A DNA stretch of 64,000 bases from Chaetoderma sp. LZ-2023a (lineage: Eukaryota > Mollusca > Caudofoveata > Chaetodermatida > Chaetodermatidae), in the NCBI GenBank assembly GCA_034401795.1, contig CM067369.1:186361242-186425241 (forward strand), written 5' to 3'. The position numbers and the translations under genes are program-made. Positions 26,860 through 37,177 of this stretch are shown here, piece after piece (the first letter of the stretch is position 1; each line of letters opens with the position of its first letter). The notes below the pieces were generated by a model. The model saw only the letters and a program-made list of their open reading frames with translations, was not told the origin of the DNA and ran no database searches.

Positions 26860-28500
26860 TACACCTGTGCAAAAGTTAAGCACCACCCTATTTTTACGCA
26901 CATGCGAGGGTATATTCATGTGCTATGAAGAAAGCAATAGCATAAACATTTATGTACCCATCCATCTTAGTGCAAGAGGTAATAATGCAACTAGAGGAAT
27001 GCTGATTATGATGGTGGGGAAACACTGTATGTTTTTGTTTGAACTTGAAAACGAGGCCTGAATATGGTTACGTTGACACAACTGACAACTATTGCCCTAC
27101 AGTTGACACACGTGGCTAGATTGTCATTAATGGTGTATGAAAACGAAGTTTAACATCTGTGCACGAGTTTGAGACTGTCATTATTAATACCGGGTATATC
27201 CACCTTGTGCCTGGATGACGGCCTGGACACGACGTCTCATGCTGGTCACCAACCGACTGATACGCCATTGTGGTATTCGTTGCCATTCAAGATGGAGTGC
27301 GTCTGTTAATTCCTGTAGGTTCTGCACAGGAGGATCCCTCCTTCTCACCATGTTTCCCAGAATGTCCCAGATATGCTCAATAGGGTTCATGTCAGGGCTC
27401 CTTGCTGGCCATGGTATGGTTTCGATGGCATTCTGGCGGAGGTATTCATGCACAGCTCTAGCACGATGTGGTCGGGCGTTGTCATCCATGAATATAGGGT
27501 GGGTTCCAGGTGCATGATTTACAAAATGAGGGACCACAACTCTATCCAGTATGGAATCTTGATATCTTTGTCCATTTAGTGTTTCAGGTACAGTCAACAG
27601 ATCCAGCTTACAATCAAATGAGATGCACCCCCATATCATAACGGAACCTCCACCAAATGGAACTTCTTCCATGATGTTACGTTGGTCGTACGCCGTGCGT
27701 CTGGACCTCCATACACGAGTTCGACCATCTGTGGCATGAAGCAGGAACCGACTTTCATCGGACCAGTGTACCTGTCTCCAGGATCTCATGTTCCAGTGTC
27801 TTCTTTCGTTGCACCACCTCAGACGCTCCTCTTCGTGGTGTGCAGTGAGGAGAGGACGTCTGACAGGTCTCCTAGCTTTCATGCCAGCAGCATACAGTCT
27901 CCTTTTGACGGTAGACATTGACACTCTATTGCGCGTTTCCCATTGCTGGCTGAGCACTCTGCTGTTGGTGAATGGAGGTCTCCTAACAAGGCGTACTAGG
28001 GCTCGATCATCACGGGCAGTAGTCTTCTTCGGTCTTCCAGATCTAGGCCTGTCCTTCACCTCGTTAGTTTGCCCATGTTTTGCAATCAAACGACTGATTA
28101 CAGTATGGTTAATGTTCAGCTGTCTGCCAATCTCTCTGCATGACATACCAGTGGTATGCATGCCTATGATTTGCCATTTCACACGATCACTTAACCTTCG
28201 TCTTGCCATAGCGGTTCACAATCAAGAGCTAATTCTCTCTGTACAAATAAACCACGGTCATGAACACAAAATTCCTAATCTTGTCGCCTAAATCTGTATG
28301 TAATGTTCTACACCTCAAACTGGACTTTTACATAACTGAACACGTGTGCTGTTTCCCGCCACGCACGGACATCAAGCGGCGTGAAGTCATGCATGCATGT
28401 GCATTTCGTACTTGGAATTATGTCAGCTAACGCGGGGACAAAAAGTATGGCAGCCTAGTTGTACCATCATGTTTCTACGTTCTAACATCGTCGTGTCGTG
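26860..28500 (-). mobile_element. Tc1-like DNA transposon
   Basis: An intact DD34E transposase lies on the minus strand. The left end is probably at 26860, where TA is followed by CACCTGTGCAAAAGTTAAG, a typical Tc1 terminal sequence. I do not find its complement before the N gap at 28501. The right inverted repeat is either inside the gap or lost, so the right boundary given is only the gap edge. Confidence 0.8.
27184..28209 (-). CDS. Tc1/mariner transposase, DD34E
   Basis: A single uninterrupted 341-codon frame, the usual length for Tc1 transposases. N-terminal helix-turn-helix at about residues 8-45 (GMSCREIGRQLNINHTVISR), a GRPKK basic hook at about 58-62, and a second HTH around 70-115. 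The catalytic triad is D in HWSDESRF, D in FMDDNARPH and E in PDMNPIEHIWD, with 34 residues between the second D and E. It cuts and pastes the element at TA sites in the nucleus. No stop, frameshift or missing catalytic residue is visible, so the protein could be active. No promoter was identified. Confidence 0.95.
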   Translation of the reverse strand: MARRRLSDRVKWQIIGMHTTGMSCREIGRQLNINHTVISRLIAKHGQTNEVKDRPRSGRPKKTTARDDRALVRLVRRPPFTNSRVLSQQWETRNRVSMSTVKRRLYAAGMKARRPVRRPLLTAHHEEERLRWCNERRHWNMRSWRQVHWSDESRFLLHATDGRTRVWRSRRTAYDQRNIMEEVPFGGGSVMIWGCISFDCKLDLLTVPETLNGQRYQDSILDRVVVPHFVNHAPGTHPIFMDDNARPHRARAVHEYLRQNAIETIPWPARSPDMNPIEHIWDILGNMVRRRDPPVQNLQELTDALHLEWQRIPQWRISRLVTSMRRRVQAVIQAQGGYTRY

Positions 28501-29000
28501 NNNNNNNNNNNNNNNNNNNNNNNNNNNNNNNNNNNNNNNNNNNNNNNNNNNNNNNNNNNNNNNNNNNNNNNNNNNNNNNNNNNNNNNNNNNNNNNNNNNN
28601 NNNNNNNNNNNNNNNNNNNNNNNNNNNNNNNNNNNNNNNNNNNNNNNNNNNNNNNNNNNNNNNNNNNNNNNNNNNNNNNNNNNNNNNNNNNNNNNNNNNN
28701 NNNNNNNNNNNNNNNNNNNNNNNNNNNNNNNNNNNNNNNNNNNNNNNNNNNNNNNNNNNNNNNNNNNNNNNNNNNNNNNNNNNNNNNNNNNNNNNNNNNN
28801 NNNNNNNNNNNNNNNNNNNNNNNNNNNNNNNNNNNNNNNNNNNNNNNNNNNNNNNNNNNNNNNNNNNNNNNNNNNNNNNNNNNNNNNNNNNNNNNNNNNN
28901 NNNNNNNNNNNNNNNNNNNNNNNNNNNNNNNNNNNNNNNNNNNNNNNNNNNNNNNNNNNNNNNNNNNNNNNNNNNNNNNNNNNNNNNNNNNNNNNNNNNN
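28501..29000. other. Assembly gap (500 N)
   Basis: Exactly 500 undetermined bases, probably a placeholder size, bordered on the right by a GA repeat that may explain the gap. Long open frames drawn across it are meaningless. Confidence 1.
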
Positions 29001-29074
<74 letters not shown>

Positions 29075-29082
29075 GAGAGAGA

Positions 29083-29115
<33 letters not shown>

Positions 29116-29124
29116 GAGAGAGAG
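29001..29124. repeat. (GA)n microsatellite
   Basis: Nearly pure AG repeat with a few interruptions, starting at the gap edge; the true length is unknown. Confidence 0.98.
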
Positions 29125-30308
29125 CAAGAGATGTTAAAGGAGACCCTTTGTTGATAGGTTAAAGCTATGTGTATCTATTATCCATTTTATGTCCAAGCAC
29201 CCAGTCTATGGTCAGATCCATGACTCTGCACACTGGTGCAAAAATATGTTACATTATATTGTCCAACTGTCGTGATGGTAAGTTTATGTCACGTATCCAA
29301 GTAAAGTTGCTGTTATTCATAGGCCTAGGCCTAGCACTAAACAAAATCTAGATAAATCATCTCCTTTAAAAGTCAGTCATTCGGTCCATCTTATTAATTG
29401 CTACCCTTATAATCAATCCTGAGAAAACATGTTTCTCTATCCGCTGATATGGTGACAGACGACAATAAGCAGATAACGTGCTAGACCAGGAACTGATCAG
29501 TCAAGGATCGAGTCGAGTTGTTGTTGTTATGACGTATCCTTGTAAAGTGACCCTGAACCAATGAAAATGCGCTCTATTTAAAGTTTTTGGGAAGTCGGAA
29601 ATTAAACTGACTGGTACTACCTGTATGAGTCTTGCACAAAGAATAAACAACAGAATTAATTACATTGGACAAGTTAGGCAAAATAATATTTGATAAAATT
29701 TGAAGAATGGCAGGAATAAATTATTCCTATATTTCCGTAAATCGGGCTCTAGATTGGGTGGTTGAATGTCGTTATCAATTTCTGGTCGTGGCTCAACAAG
29801 ACATTGGTGAAAGTTGAACCGGTGAACCACGCTGTGCAAAACATGGCGTAAACAGGTGAAATATATCTATATTTGAACAAGGTTGTTTTATATTGATTCC
29901 TAAACTGATAAGTATGTTTCCATGGTCACTACTACGCGTTGATGAGATGCTACAAGCATTAAAATGCGTCAAACCAGAAATAGGTCACTGATGTCACGTG
30001 GACATATTTTGACAAGCGCACATGCTACGGAAATTAACTAGGGCATCCCCAATTCTGATAATAATAATAATAAATAATCCACGTTAGTGTCCATTGTCAG
30101 AGGCTATTGATATATAATATCACAAGTCCTGCTGGCCTAAAATCAGCATCTTAGAGCTAACTGATGATTATTTTGACTTAGAAATTTAACTCTCGAAATG
30201 AACATGAATTATTTTACCACAAATATCATCTGATCTCTAGAAGTTGTACCAGCATCGCCTGAGGTCTGACCAAATTAAATAATTATCCAAATTATTACAG
30301 TAGTAATA
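29125..30308. other. Intergenic, no gene seen
   Basis: AT-rich sequence with short ATA/ATAATA runs (30055-30075, 30300-30320). No coding frame of interest on either strand. Confidence 0.6.
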
Positions 30309-30925
30309 AATAAATAATAAAAAAACAGCAGAATTTTGTTTGCGACACGAAAGTAGCCTAATGCTTGTTCTTACCTTGTGTCGAATTTGATGGAAATACA
30401 AAGTTTCCGTGCGCAATCTCCTCCTTTTATACTTTTTGGTGACGTCACAGGAGGGTGGATGACCACACCTGAAAGGTCTAGGGTGATTCGGCCATGCCCT
30501 ATAAGAATAGTTTAGATTTATTTAAAACTGGAGTCAGATGACACATTCCTCCCGTGTAAAGAAATTAATTATAAATACAACAAGGAAAGAGTATCACTTT
30601 CGTCTCCACTCAAAGGAAAACCAAGTCTCCGATCAACGTAAAAACTCAGAATTACTTATTCCCGTGGAAGCTCACTTTTTAATTATCGTGAAGCGGTTTT
30701 TCAGATTGGATGCTTATAAACTTGCCTGTTTTAATTTCAGGTTGGAGCACCCTATGGGGTGTGGGAGAGCGCGATGACGTCAGCGGCAATTGGACCCCCC
30801 CCCCGCCCCCCCCCCCCCCCTCGCCTCTTCCATCACGCTGTGGTGGATGCACGCTTTGGGTGGCTCTTGTGTTTAAAGCCTTTGATCCAATTTACTGGAA
30901 ATAGAAGTGAAAGTCACGTGGTTTC
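30309..30925 (-). repeat. Promoter-bearing repeat F, copy 1
   Basis: About 615 bases matching 50035-50655 of gypsy-3 in order, including AAACAGCAGAATT, CGAAAGTAGCCTAATGCTTG and GGGGTGTGGGAGAGCGC, with scattered differences. The minus strand carries TGACGTCA (30447-30440) then GTATAAAAGG. A second TGACGTCA lies at about 30775, and a C-run of about 24 bases at 30797-30820. Unlike copy 2, no gene follows it downstream on the minus strand. It is probably a stranded fragment of a gypsy-3 relative. Confidence 0.7.
30425..30447 (-). promoter_or_regulatory. CRE-TATA promoter module in repeat F copy 1
   Basis: The minus strand reads TGACGTCA, a short spacer, then GTATAAAAGGAGGAG. It has the same arrangement as at 50154-50176 and in the gypsy-3 LTRs. 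Confidence 0.6.
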
Positions 30926-31055
30926 TTGTAAAATTGTATAAAAGCGCTTTAAAAATCTGATCTGTTAAGCCTTAACGCTTTGATTTTGCTTAAGCGGTTT
31001 GTTCAACGTTCACTATAATTATGAATACAGCATATTTTATGGAGTGTGACCCATT

Positions 31056-31472
31056 GTGCTCGGTAACAATGTGCACATCCATGTTATGAAACGTAATGAC
31101 AAATTTGTAGTAGACATACGCGAGTTTAGTGTTGGTAGTGTTTACCCCACCAAGTGTGGGGTGTTTATATATGGAAATGCGTTTCGAAAGTTCGGAGCCA
31201 TGATTCCAGCATTCGAAGAAACTGTGCTTATGGCTAGGTGTTCCGATAGCATAGAGCAGATTAATTACCTATATGAATTAGAACCTTAATTAAAGGTCAC
31301 TATCAGCACTAAATCTCCATACGTCAGGCTAACTTGGTACTTTACTATGCCAGGTCAAACTGAGATGAAACCATCGTGCAGAAGTGTGACATTCCCTAGT
31401 GACTCATGGAGAATTATGAAAGAGAACATACATGAAATTCTCGGTGCTATAACAAACTCTATGCTCGTGTAA
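31056..31472 (+). pseudogene. Tandem PC4-like domain protein, one internal stop
   Basis: A single frame contains two diverged repeats, each resembling the PC4/p15 transcriptional-coactivator fold. The first has FVVDIREF..GSVYPTKCGVF and a C-terminal helix IPAFEETV. The second has YVRLTWYFTMPGQTEMKPSC, then SVTFPSDSWRIMKENIHEI. The pattern of a basic strand, K/P-T/S-x-x-G/S-V, and W/F-x-x-(L/M)-K is the PC4 signature (recall). PC4 domains bind single-stranded DNA as dimers, here perhaps as a pseudo-dimer in one chain. A TAA at 31287-31289 separates the repeats, so this copy is broken. About 130 bases later the Cys/His family gene begins, in the same orientation. Confidence 0.6.
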
Positions 31473-31604
31473 TCACGACAAACAATGGTACCAATCATTT
31501 TAACATGTATCAGTTGGGCCATGCATTATTGAAGAAAGAAAACATGTTTGCAGCTGAAAAGTGCAGTAACCACTCAGTGTAAAGCACATATCAGGCAATT
31601 GTGA

Positions 31605-33031
31605 GCAAACATAGCGGACGAACTTGGTTCAAGCCCATTAAAGTTTCTTCAACCCAAAAGGTCTAGGGTGTCAACAAACTGGACTAGATGCATCATATGC
31701 CAGGAAATAAAAGCGGAAAAAGTAATAATGGCCAAATCTGCTGGTATTGAATCAATACTGTCGGCGACTGTTATCTGACAGGATAATGTGTTACAGCGAC
31801 TTGATGGCGAGCTTGTGGATATAAACAGTCTTCATTCCATGTCTGTTGTATATCACCACAGCTGCTATAAAACGTTCACTAGTAAAAGTAATCATTCTCG
31901 TTTTGCTTCTAAAGATAAAGCACATAGTTTTACATCCCAAGCTGCTTTGGCAGATGAACAACGCCCGACCACACGGTCTCAAACACCCACACTGACAAAC
32001 TGGATGATGTGTCTTCTTTGCAATTCTAGAAACAGAGATAGTATTCATAAAGTACAGACTGTATCATGCCAAGAACGTCTGTATGAAGCAGCACAAGCTC
32101 GAAAAGATCTCTCTTTGCTTGCCAAGATCGAAGGGAAGTATTTAATTGCCATTGAATGCAGTTTATCACAAATCATGTATGTCAAGTTATATCAGCAAGC
32201 GAAACATCAGTGTTTTAGAGACATATATCAAACTGCTTTCATCGCCCTTGTGGATGAGATTGATAAACCACTTAAGCATGGAAAAGCCTATAAATTAAAA
32301 ACTCTTCTCAGCAAATTTCATAACTCCTTGCCTGAAGACAGTGATGCAAAAGGTTATGGAGGTGAACAGCTACAGCAAAGGTTAGTTAAGCATTATGGTG
32401 AGAAGATTGTCATACATACCCAGCATGGTCAGTCAAAGTCAAGCATCGTGATGAGTAGCAGTGTAACATTAGGAGACGTGGTCAAAGCATTTTCTGAACT
32501 GAAGGAAAAAATTAACTATGACCAAATAGCACTGGGTTCGTGTGATGAAACAACTAACTCAGACCAAGAGAGCTTACTTCATAGTGCTATTGGGCTGCTT
32601 AGGCAGGAGATCACACAAATTAAAGCACCGGCTGATTACTACACAACTGCTGAACTCAGTCTGAAATCATCTGAACGATTTGTGCCCAGTCTGTTACTCA
32701 AGGCGTTGCTCTGGCTTTTGAGTACAGATGCTTTTGATTCCGTTGATCCAAACTATCAGCCTTCAGAAAACATACGTCGTAAAGTGTTAACATTAGTGGA
32801 ATGTGTTATTCATTGTGGCAACAGCAAGATCTTGATGCCTCTTCACTTGGGTCTTGCAGCACAGCTTCACCATGATCATGGTAAAAGAAAAATCTTTGAC
32901 ACACTACATGCACACGGCTTCTGCATTAGCTATGATGATCTAAGGCGTTTCCTAACTAACCTTGGTAATGCGGAACTCCAGCCTACCAACCCACCCCCAC
33001 GCACCCCCATCTCTACCCCACACCCACCATA
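31605..33031 (+). pseudogene. Cys/His-rich multi-copy family protein, copy 1 (truncated)
   Basis: The frame is open from 31605 except for TGA 31776-31778. It continues from 31788 for 414 codons to 33031. Putative metal-binding pairs in order are WTRCIICQ, YHHSCYKTF and NWMMCLLCN. A helical middle follows (HGKAYKLKTLLSKF), then a late block LHLGLAAQLHHDHGKRKIFD with SYDDLRRFL. The whole layout matches copy 2 at 37178-39084. After LGNAE the frame runs into Pro-rich non-homologous sequence and stops about 170 residues earlier than copy 2, so the 3' end is lost. The family is intronless here and recalls uncharacterised, repeat-like proteins of molluscs, corals and lancelets. Function unknown. Confidence 0.7.
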
Positions 33032-33210
33032 ACCCCACAATCCCGCCACCCACTGTTATGAATCATGATCAGTACACCCTCTGTCAGATGCATAGTTCAT
33101 TCAGACCTTTTAATTTGGTCCTGGGTCATTAGACAGGTGTGTCAGACAGTGGTGTAACTCTACTCTATAACTTTGGGTCTGTGTATTGGTCAGTCGGCTT
33201 CACAAGGGGG
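33032..33210. other. Intergenic between convergent pseudogenes
   Basis: Short non-coding stretch following the truncated end of copy 1; a probable rearrangement point, with no clear signature. Confidence 0.4.
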
Positions 33211-34545
33211 TTAGTCCTCATCATGGTTATTATCCATGCCATTATCACCTGTCTGTGACAGTGCATTGTTATAGAAAGCAAGAACATCTTCCGTCACACC
33301 GATTCCTGCAAGCAAGGATTTCACATCATTCTTTTGGGCTTCCTTCATAGTGCTTTGAGTCAGAAGTTGATTTGGTTTTAAATTCGACCACATTTCCATG
33401 TTTTAATACACTGTGATAATAGTATTCCCTGCTGTACACAGTTTTGAAACCAACTTGATCACTTTTTATTTCTAGCATTCGTGCTTCACTCAGTTTGAAA
33501 GATTTGTGTGTCTTTATAAATACCTGCATAGCACTCTTGAAGTCAAATGCCTGCCAATCTTGGCCATACACATGGTTTCTGAAAATGTTATAATAGTCCT
33601 CAGGCATCAGAATTGTATCATGTTTTCGAATTTCCTGCTCTATCCTACCAAAAGTCCTGTCCACTGGTGGGAAACTGTGTCCCCTAATTAGAAAAACATA
33701 TTCGACATGGAGGCTGGGGAAGGGGATTTTGCCCCAGTGCGAATAGCTTGGACAGGACATTCATGTTCTTATTTTGACCAAAACGTGAAGCACTAAATAT
33801 ACGACGTCTGTTCGCTTGACACAATGGACCATTAAGCAACTGATGGAAAAAGTGATCAAGGGCCAAACTAATCATGTTACTGTCCTTTATATTTTCGTGC
33901 TCCATCCAGGTAAATATGTGCACGTTATCCTTAGTTTGTTCACTGTCCTTACCAGGTGGACAACCACGCCAAAGAGGTACATTTAATGTTGGCGTGAGTA
34001 GTATGCTTGGCCAATCGGTATCCATGGAAGAACTAAGTTCTGCATCATCTCAAAGCAAACAGTAACTGCAGCCTCTTCAACTACTTCCAACAAATCATAG
34101 AATATGCGAGCATGTCGCCTGTACAGTATGAAAGTAGCTGTCTAAAGCGTCCTCTCGTCATCAGTCATATTTGGGTCCTTCTTCTTAAGACAGTACTTTG
34201 CACAAGTAGCACATGCATCAGTTGCAGGATGTCCAAACCCAAGATTGAAAATATAGCGGAACAATGAGTAGTAAAGAGAATAGCTGATATCATGATGGTT
34301 CTGCTCCCGAAAATAACTCATGCATTTTTTTCACACTTAAGTTACTAGGCAGGTACTTCCTGTCTGGTGCCACTCTGCGTCCATAGTGGCTGGCACAGCA
34401 GGTAAATGACTGGATATGGTTGATGATCAGGTTCTACTTTGCCTTATTTTCTTCAAGTTTATGAGGACCTCCCCTATTTTCTGGCCGGGATGTGGCATGT
34501 TCAAGCATAATACCGAGCTACTCTGGAAATACGGTCTTTGCTAAT
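33211..34545 (-). pseudogene. Transposase-like pseudogene (GQNKN / RGHSF family)
   Basis: Reading leftward from about 34545, pieces in changing frames give a consistent protein. In order: GGPHKLEENKAK, IIQ/NHIQSF..CASHYGRR, KYLPSNLSVKKMHELF, DACATCAKYCLKKK, CFEMMQNLVLPWIPIGQAYY, ASRFGQNKNMN, and FLIRGHSFPPVDRTFGRIEQ. A C-terminal domain ends at 33211 in DNNHDED. This motif order belongs to a large uncharacterised family of insects and marine invertebrates. Its D/QNK and GHSF-D-x-x-F-x-x-IE blocks look like a DDE-type transposase core (recall and inference). Several stops and frame changes make it a pseudogene. No terminal repeats were found. Confidence 0.65.
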
Positions 34546-35734
34546 GCCTGAAAAAAACAAAGATGAAAAAAATAGACTAGACTTCTGAAAACACCTCTCA
34601 TGTTTCTTGACCATGTGGCCTCGATATGTGCCCTTTTAATGACAAATTCAAATCAATCTGACCAATGCTGGATAATTATAATCCCATGTGCCAGATATGA
34701 TGTTTTTATGGAGAAATCACCGTGGTTGTTTATACACAGTTATAGGGTTGGGGGAAAGGACCCAGCTTGAGTAAATTATGTTATATTCATATGTTGAGCC
34801 AGTTTTAAAACAGTATTTAACCCTAGTTAAAATATACACTGCACACCCTCCCACACATTGAAAATTATTATCTCCAAACCTCACCTCTGTAAAAAAAATC
34901 CCTACCCTAACTTTACACCCAACCTGTTAGGGGTTCAGTATCGCTTAGATCATTTTCAAATTTATTTAAATAATAGCTCAAAAATCTGTTTCGCGCAATA
35001 CCTCAGTCGCATCATTCTCTGAATCTATCAATAAACTTTACAGGTCACTGAATCCTGCTCGAAAACATTTGTACATCTTATATTTTAATTAAATTATTGT
35101 TTGTTTTTATTTTGCACATAATTCGTGTTTATATTTTTGCTTATTCATATGTATTATTCGTATGTGCATTTATATCGACTATATTTATCATCTGTATATT
35201 TATCAGTTGTATATTTTAATGTCTGTATATGTACTGAAACTTTATTTTATTAAAAGATTGTGAAATGTGAAATGACTTGTATTGTTTTAATTGAAAAGAC
35301 CTTGAAATAACCATCACCTATAACCCGTCCAAACCCTGAGTCAACTTAGGCTGGATTTTTTCCCAGTATTGTGTGGCCACTCGAGGTGTGTTAAAAATGT
35401 ATTTGGTAGTTATTAACCTGACTCGATTGAAACTTGATTCATTGAACTTTGTATGACTTTGATGACTGTTACACGTGGTCGGAGTTGTTTTAAAGTGCAA
35501 CTAATTAAATGTAATCGGTTGGAATAATAACTAACTGATTGTCCTTATGCGATACATTGACCCTTGTACATTGTCATGGCTAAAAAAAGATCTGAGGTTC
35601 AGAAGTTTAATGATCAACCATTCGACTAACTGAGTCGTCTATTCAACAATCGCTCGACAATTGTCCTTACGCGATAGATTACCCATTTAGAATTAATCTC
35701 TCACAATTGAATGGGTTCCCAGAGTCAGAAAATA
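34546..35734. other. AT-rich intergenic, no gene seen
   Basis: Low-complexity AT-rich DNA with TTATTCGTAT and TTTATC-like short repeats near 35130-35230. The short frame at 35318-35500 has no domain. Confidence 0.6.
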
Positions 35735-36150
35735 GACGCGTCCAGACATGCAGCCAGTCAATATTCGTTATACTATGCATTAACCATTGTCAATCATTAT
35801 GCTAATTACCCTTAAGTCTGCCTCATTGGATGCCAGGAGACACATGATTTAATGAGGGGGCGGGGCATCGTAATTGAATACGTTTTCAGTAAAAGACGAG
35901 TCCAGACATGTAACCTGTTAATCATCTTTACGCTATGCTTTAACCCTTGTCAATCATTACACTGATTACCCTTAAGCCTGCCTCATTGGCTACCATGAGA
36001 TACATGATTTAACGAGGGGCGGGGCTTCGTGATCGAATAAGTTTCCAGGAGAAGACGAGTCCAGACATATTGCCTGTCAATCATCCTTACCCTATAGCTC
36101 ACCTCATTGGATGACCTGGAGTCACATGATTTAATGCGAGTAGGGGCAAA
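35735..36150. repeat. 160-bp tandem repeat (2.6 units) with GC-box and CCAAT motifs
   Basis: Units begin GACGMGTCCAGACAT at 35735, 35895 and 36054 (lengths 160, 159 and about 97). Each contains CCTCATTGG (an inverted CCAAT box) and ACATGATTTAA. Units 1 and 2 have GGGGCGGGGC or AGGGGGCGGGGC (Sp1-type GC box), and unit 3 a damaged form. It lies about 1 kb upstream of copy 2 of the Cys/His family. Confidence 0.85.
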
Positions 36151-37177
36151 ATAGCAAAGGAGAGAACAAAGGACAGAACAAAAAAGGTGTGAATAAAGCG
36201 TCCAGCTTACCCCCACAAAGAAATTATATGTGAAAGAAAGCGTCCAGCCTACCAACCTCTACTGTTGTCACGCAGTCGATATGTCATCAGTTGATAGTGA
36301 AAGTACACTTGATTGATTGACAGATGATCCGTGAAGTCGCGCGCGCCTAGGTAATAAACACGGTGATTATATAGTCCAGGAGCTAAAGCTAGGTCAGAAT
36401 CGTGACGTAGCACACCCAGTATTTGGAAGGTCTGACACTTGCTGTGGCTTGGGGGACATGTCCCACACATTTTAAGCCTTGTTGTACAAACAAATTGTGG
36501 TAGCACTAATTAGTTATCCTGATTTCTTTGCATAGGGGGGTCTAGGCTTTGGCTGTATCCACAGTGCACACCGATATAAGCATGATCGTGTCATAACTCA
36601 AAGTAATATCGTATTAGATTCACCATATATGATATTTAGACGGATATCGACCTAACATATATCCAACATACATTTTGCATGCATATACCAAAGGCGAGGG
36701 TGAAATGTGAAGGTTATATTTTATGTATGTATACTAACTCCATCATATAATCTGTATATCCAGCTGTACCACTGTTGACAAAGCACCCAGGTAATGGTGG
36801 TTGGAATGAGACAGATGGATGTGGTGGTAATCGGTGCGGAAAAACAAAGTAAAATGAATACTACACCTCACATCGCTCTCATTGTCATTGTCTACATATA
36901 ATTCAAATTATGCCTGTAACACTTGTTCCGGGGTAATTTTGTAATTTGACATCACAAGTAAACTGAAAGTTTAATTCACTCATTTTCTCAAATACAAATC
37001 TTTTTTTGAAAAGCAAATAAGAATGCAAGTGGCATTTTATGAATTTGTATTCATGAGAAAGGTTGTTAATACATGCCTTGATTAATAAAGCCTAGTATTG
37101 ATTTAATATATATGCACACACACTAATTACATTTGCGAAATAATTACAAGCGCTATATAACTAGCCATTAAGCAAAT
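36151..37177. other. Upstream region of Cys/His copy 2, no gene seen
   Basis: AT-rich. Contains no long frame, and no TATA box I would defend; ATATATATGCACAC near 37105 is the closest. Confidence 0.4.

Noticed and set aside
28397..29154. Long frames on both strands across the gap
   Set aside because: They consist of N-derived unknown residues and translations of the GA repeat.
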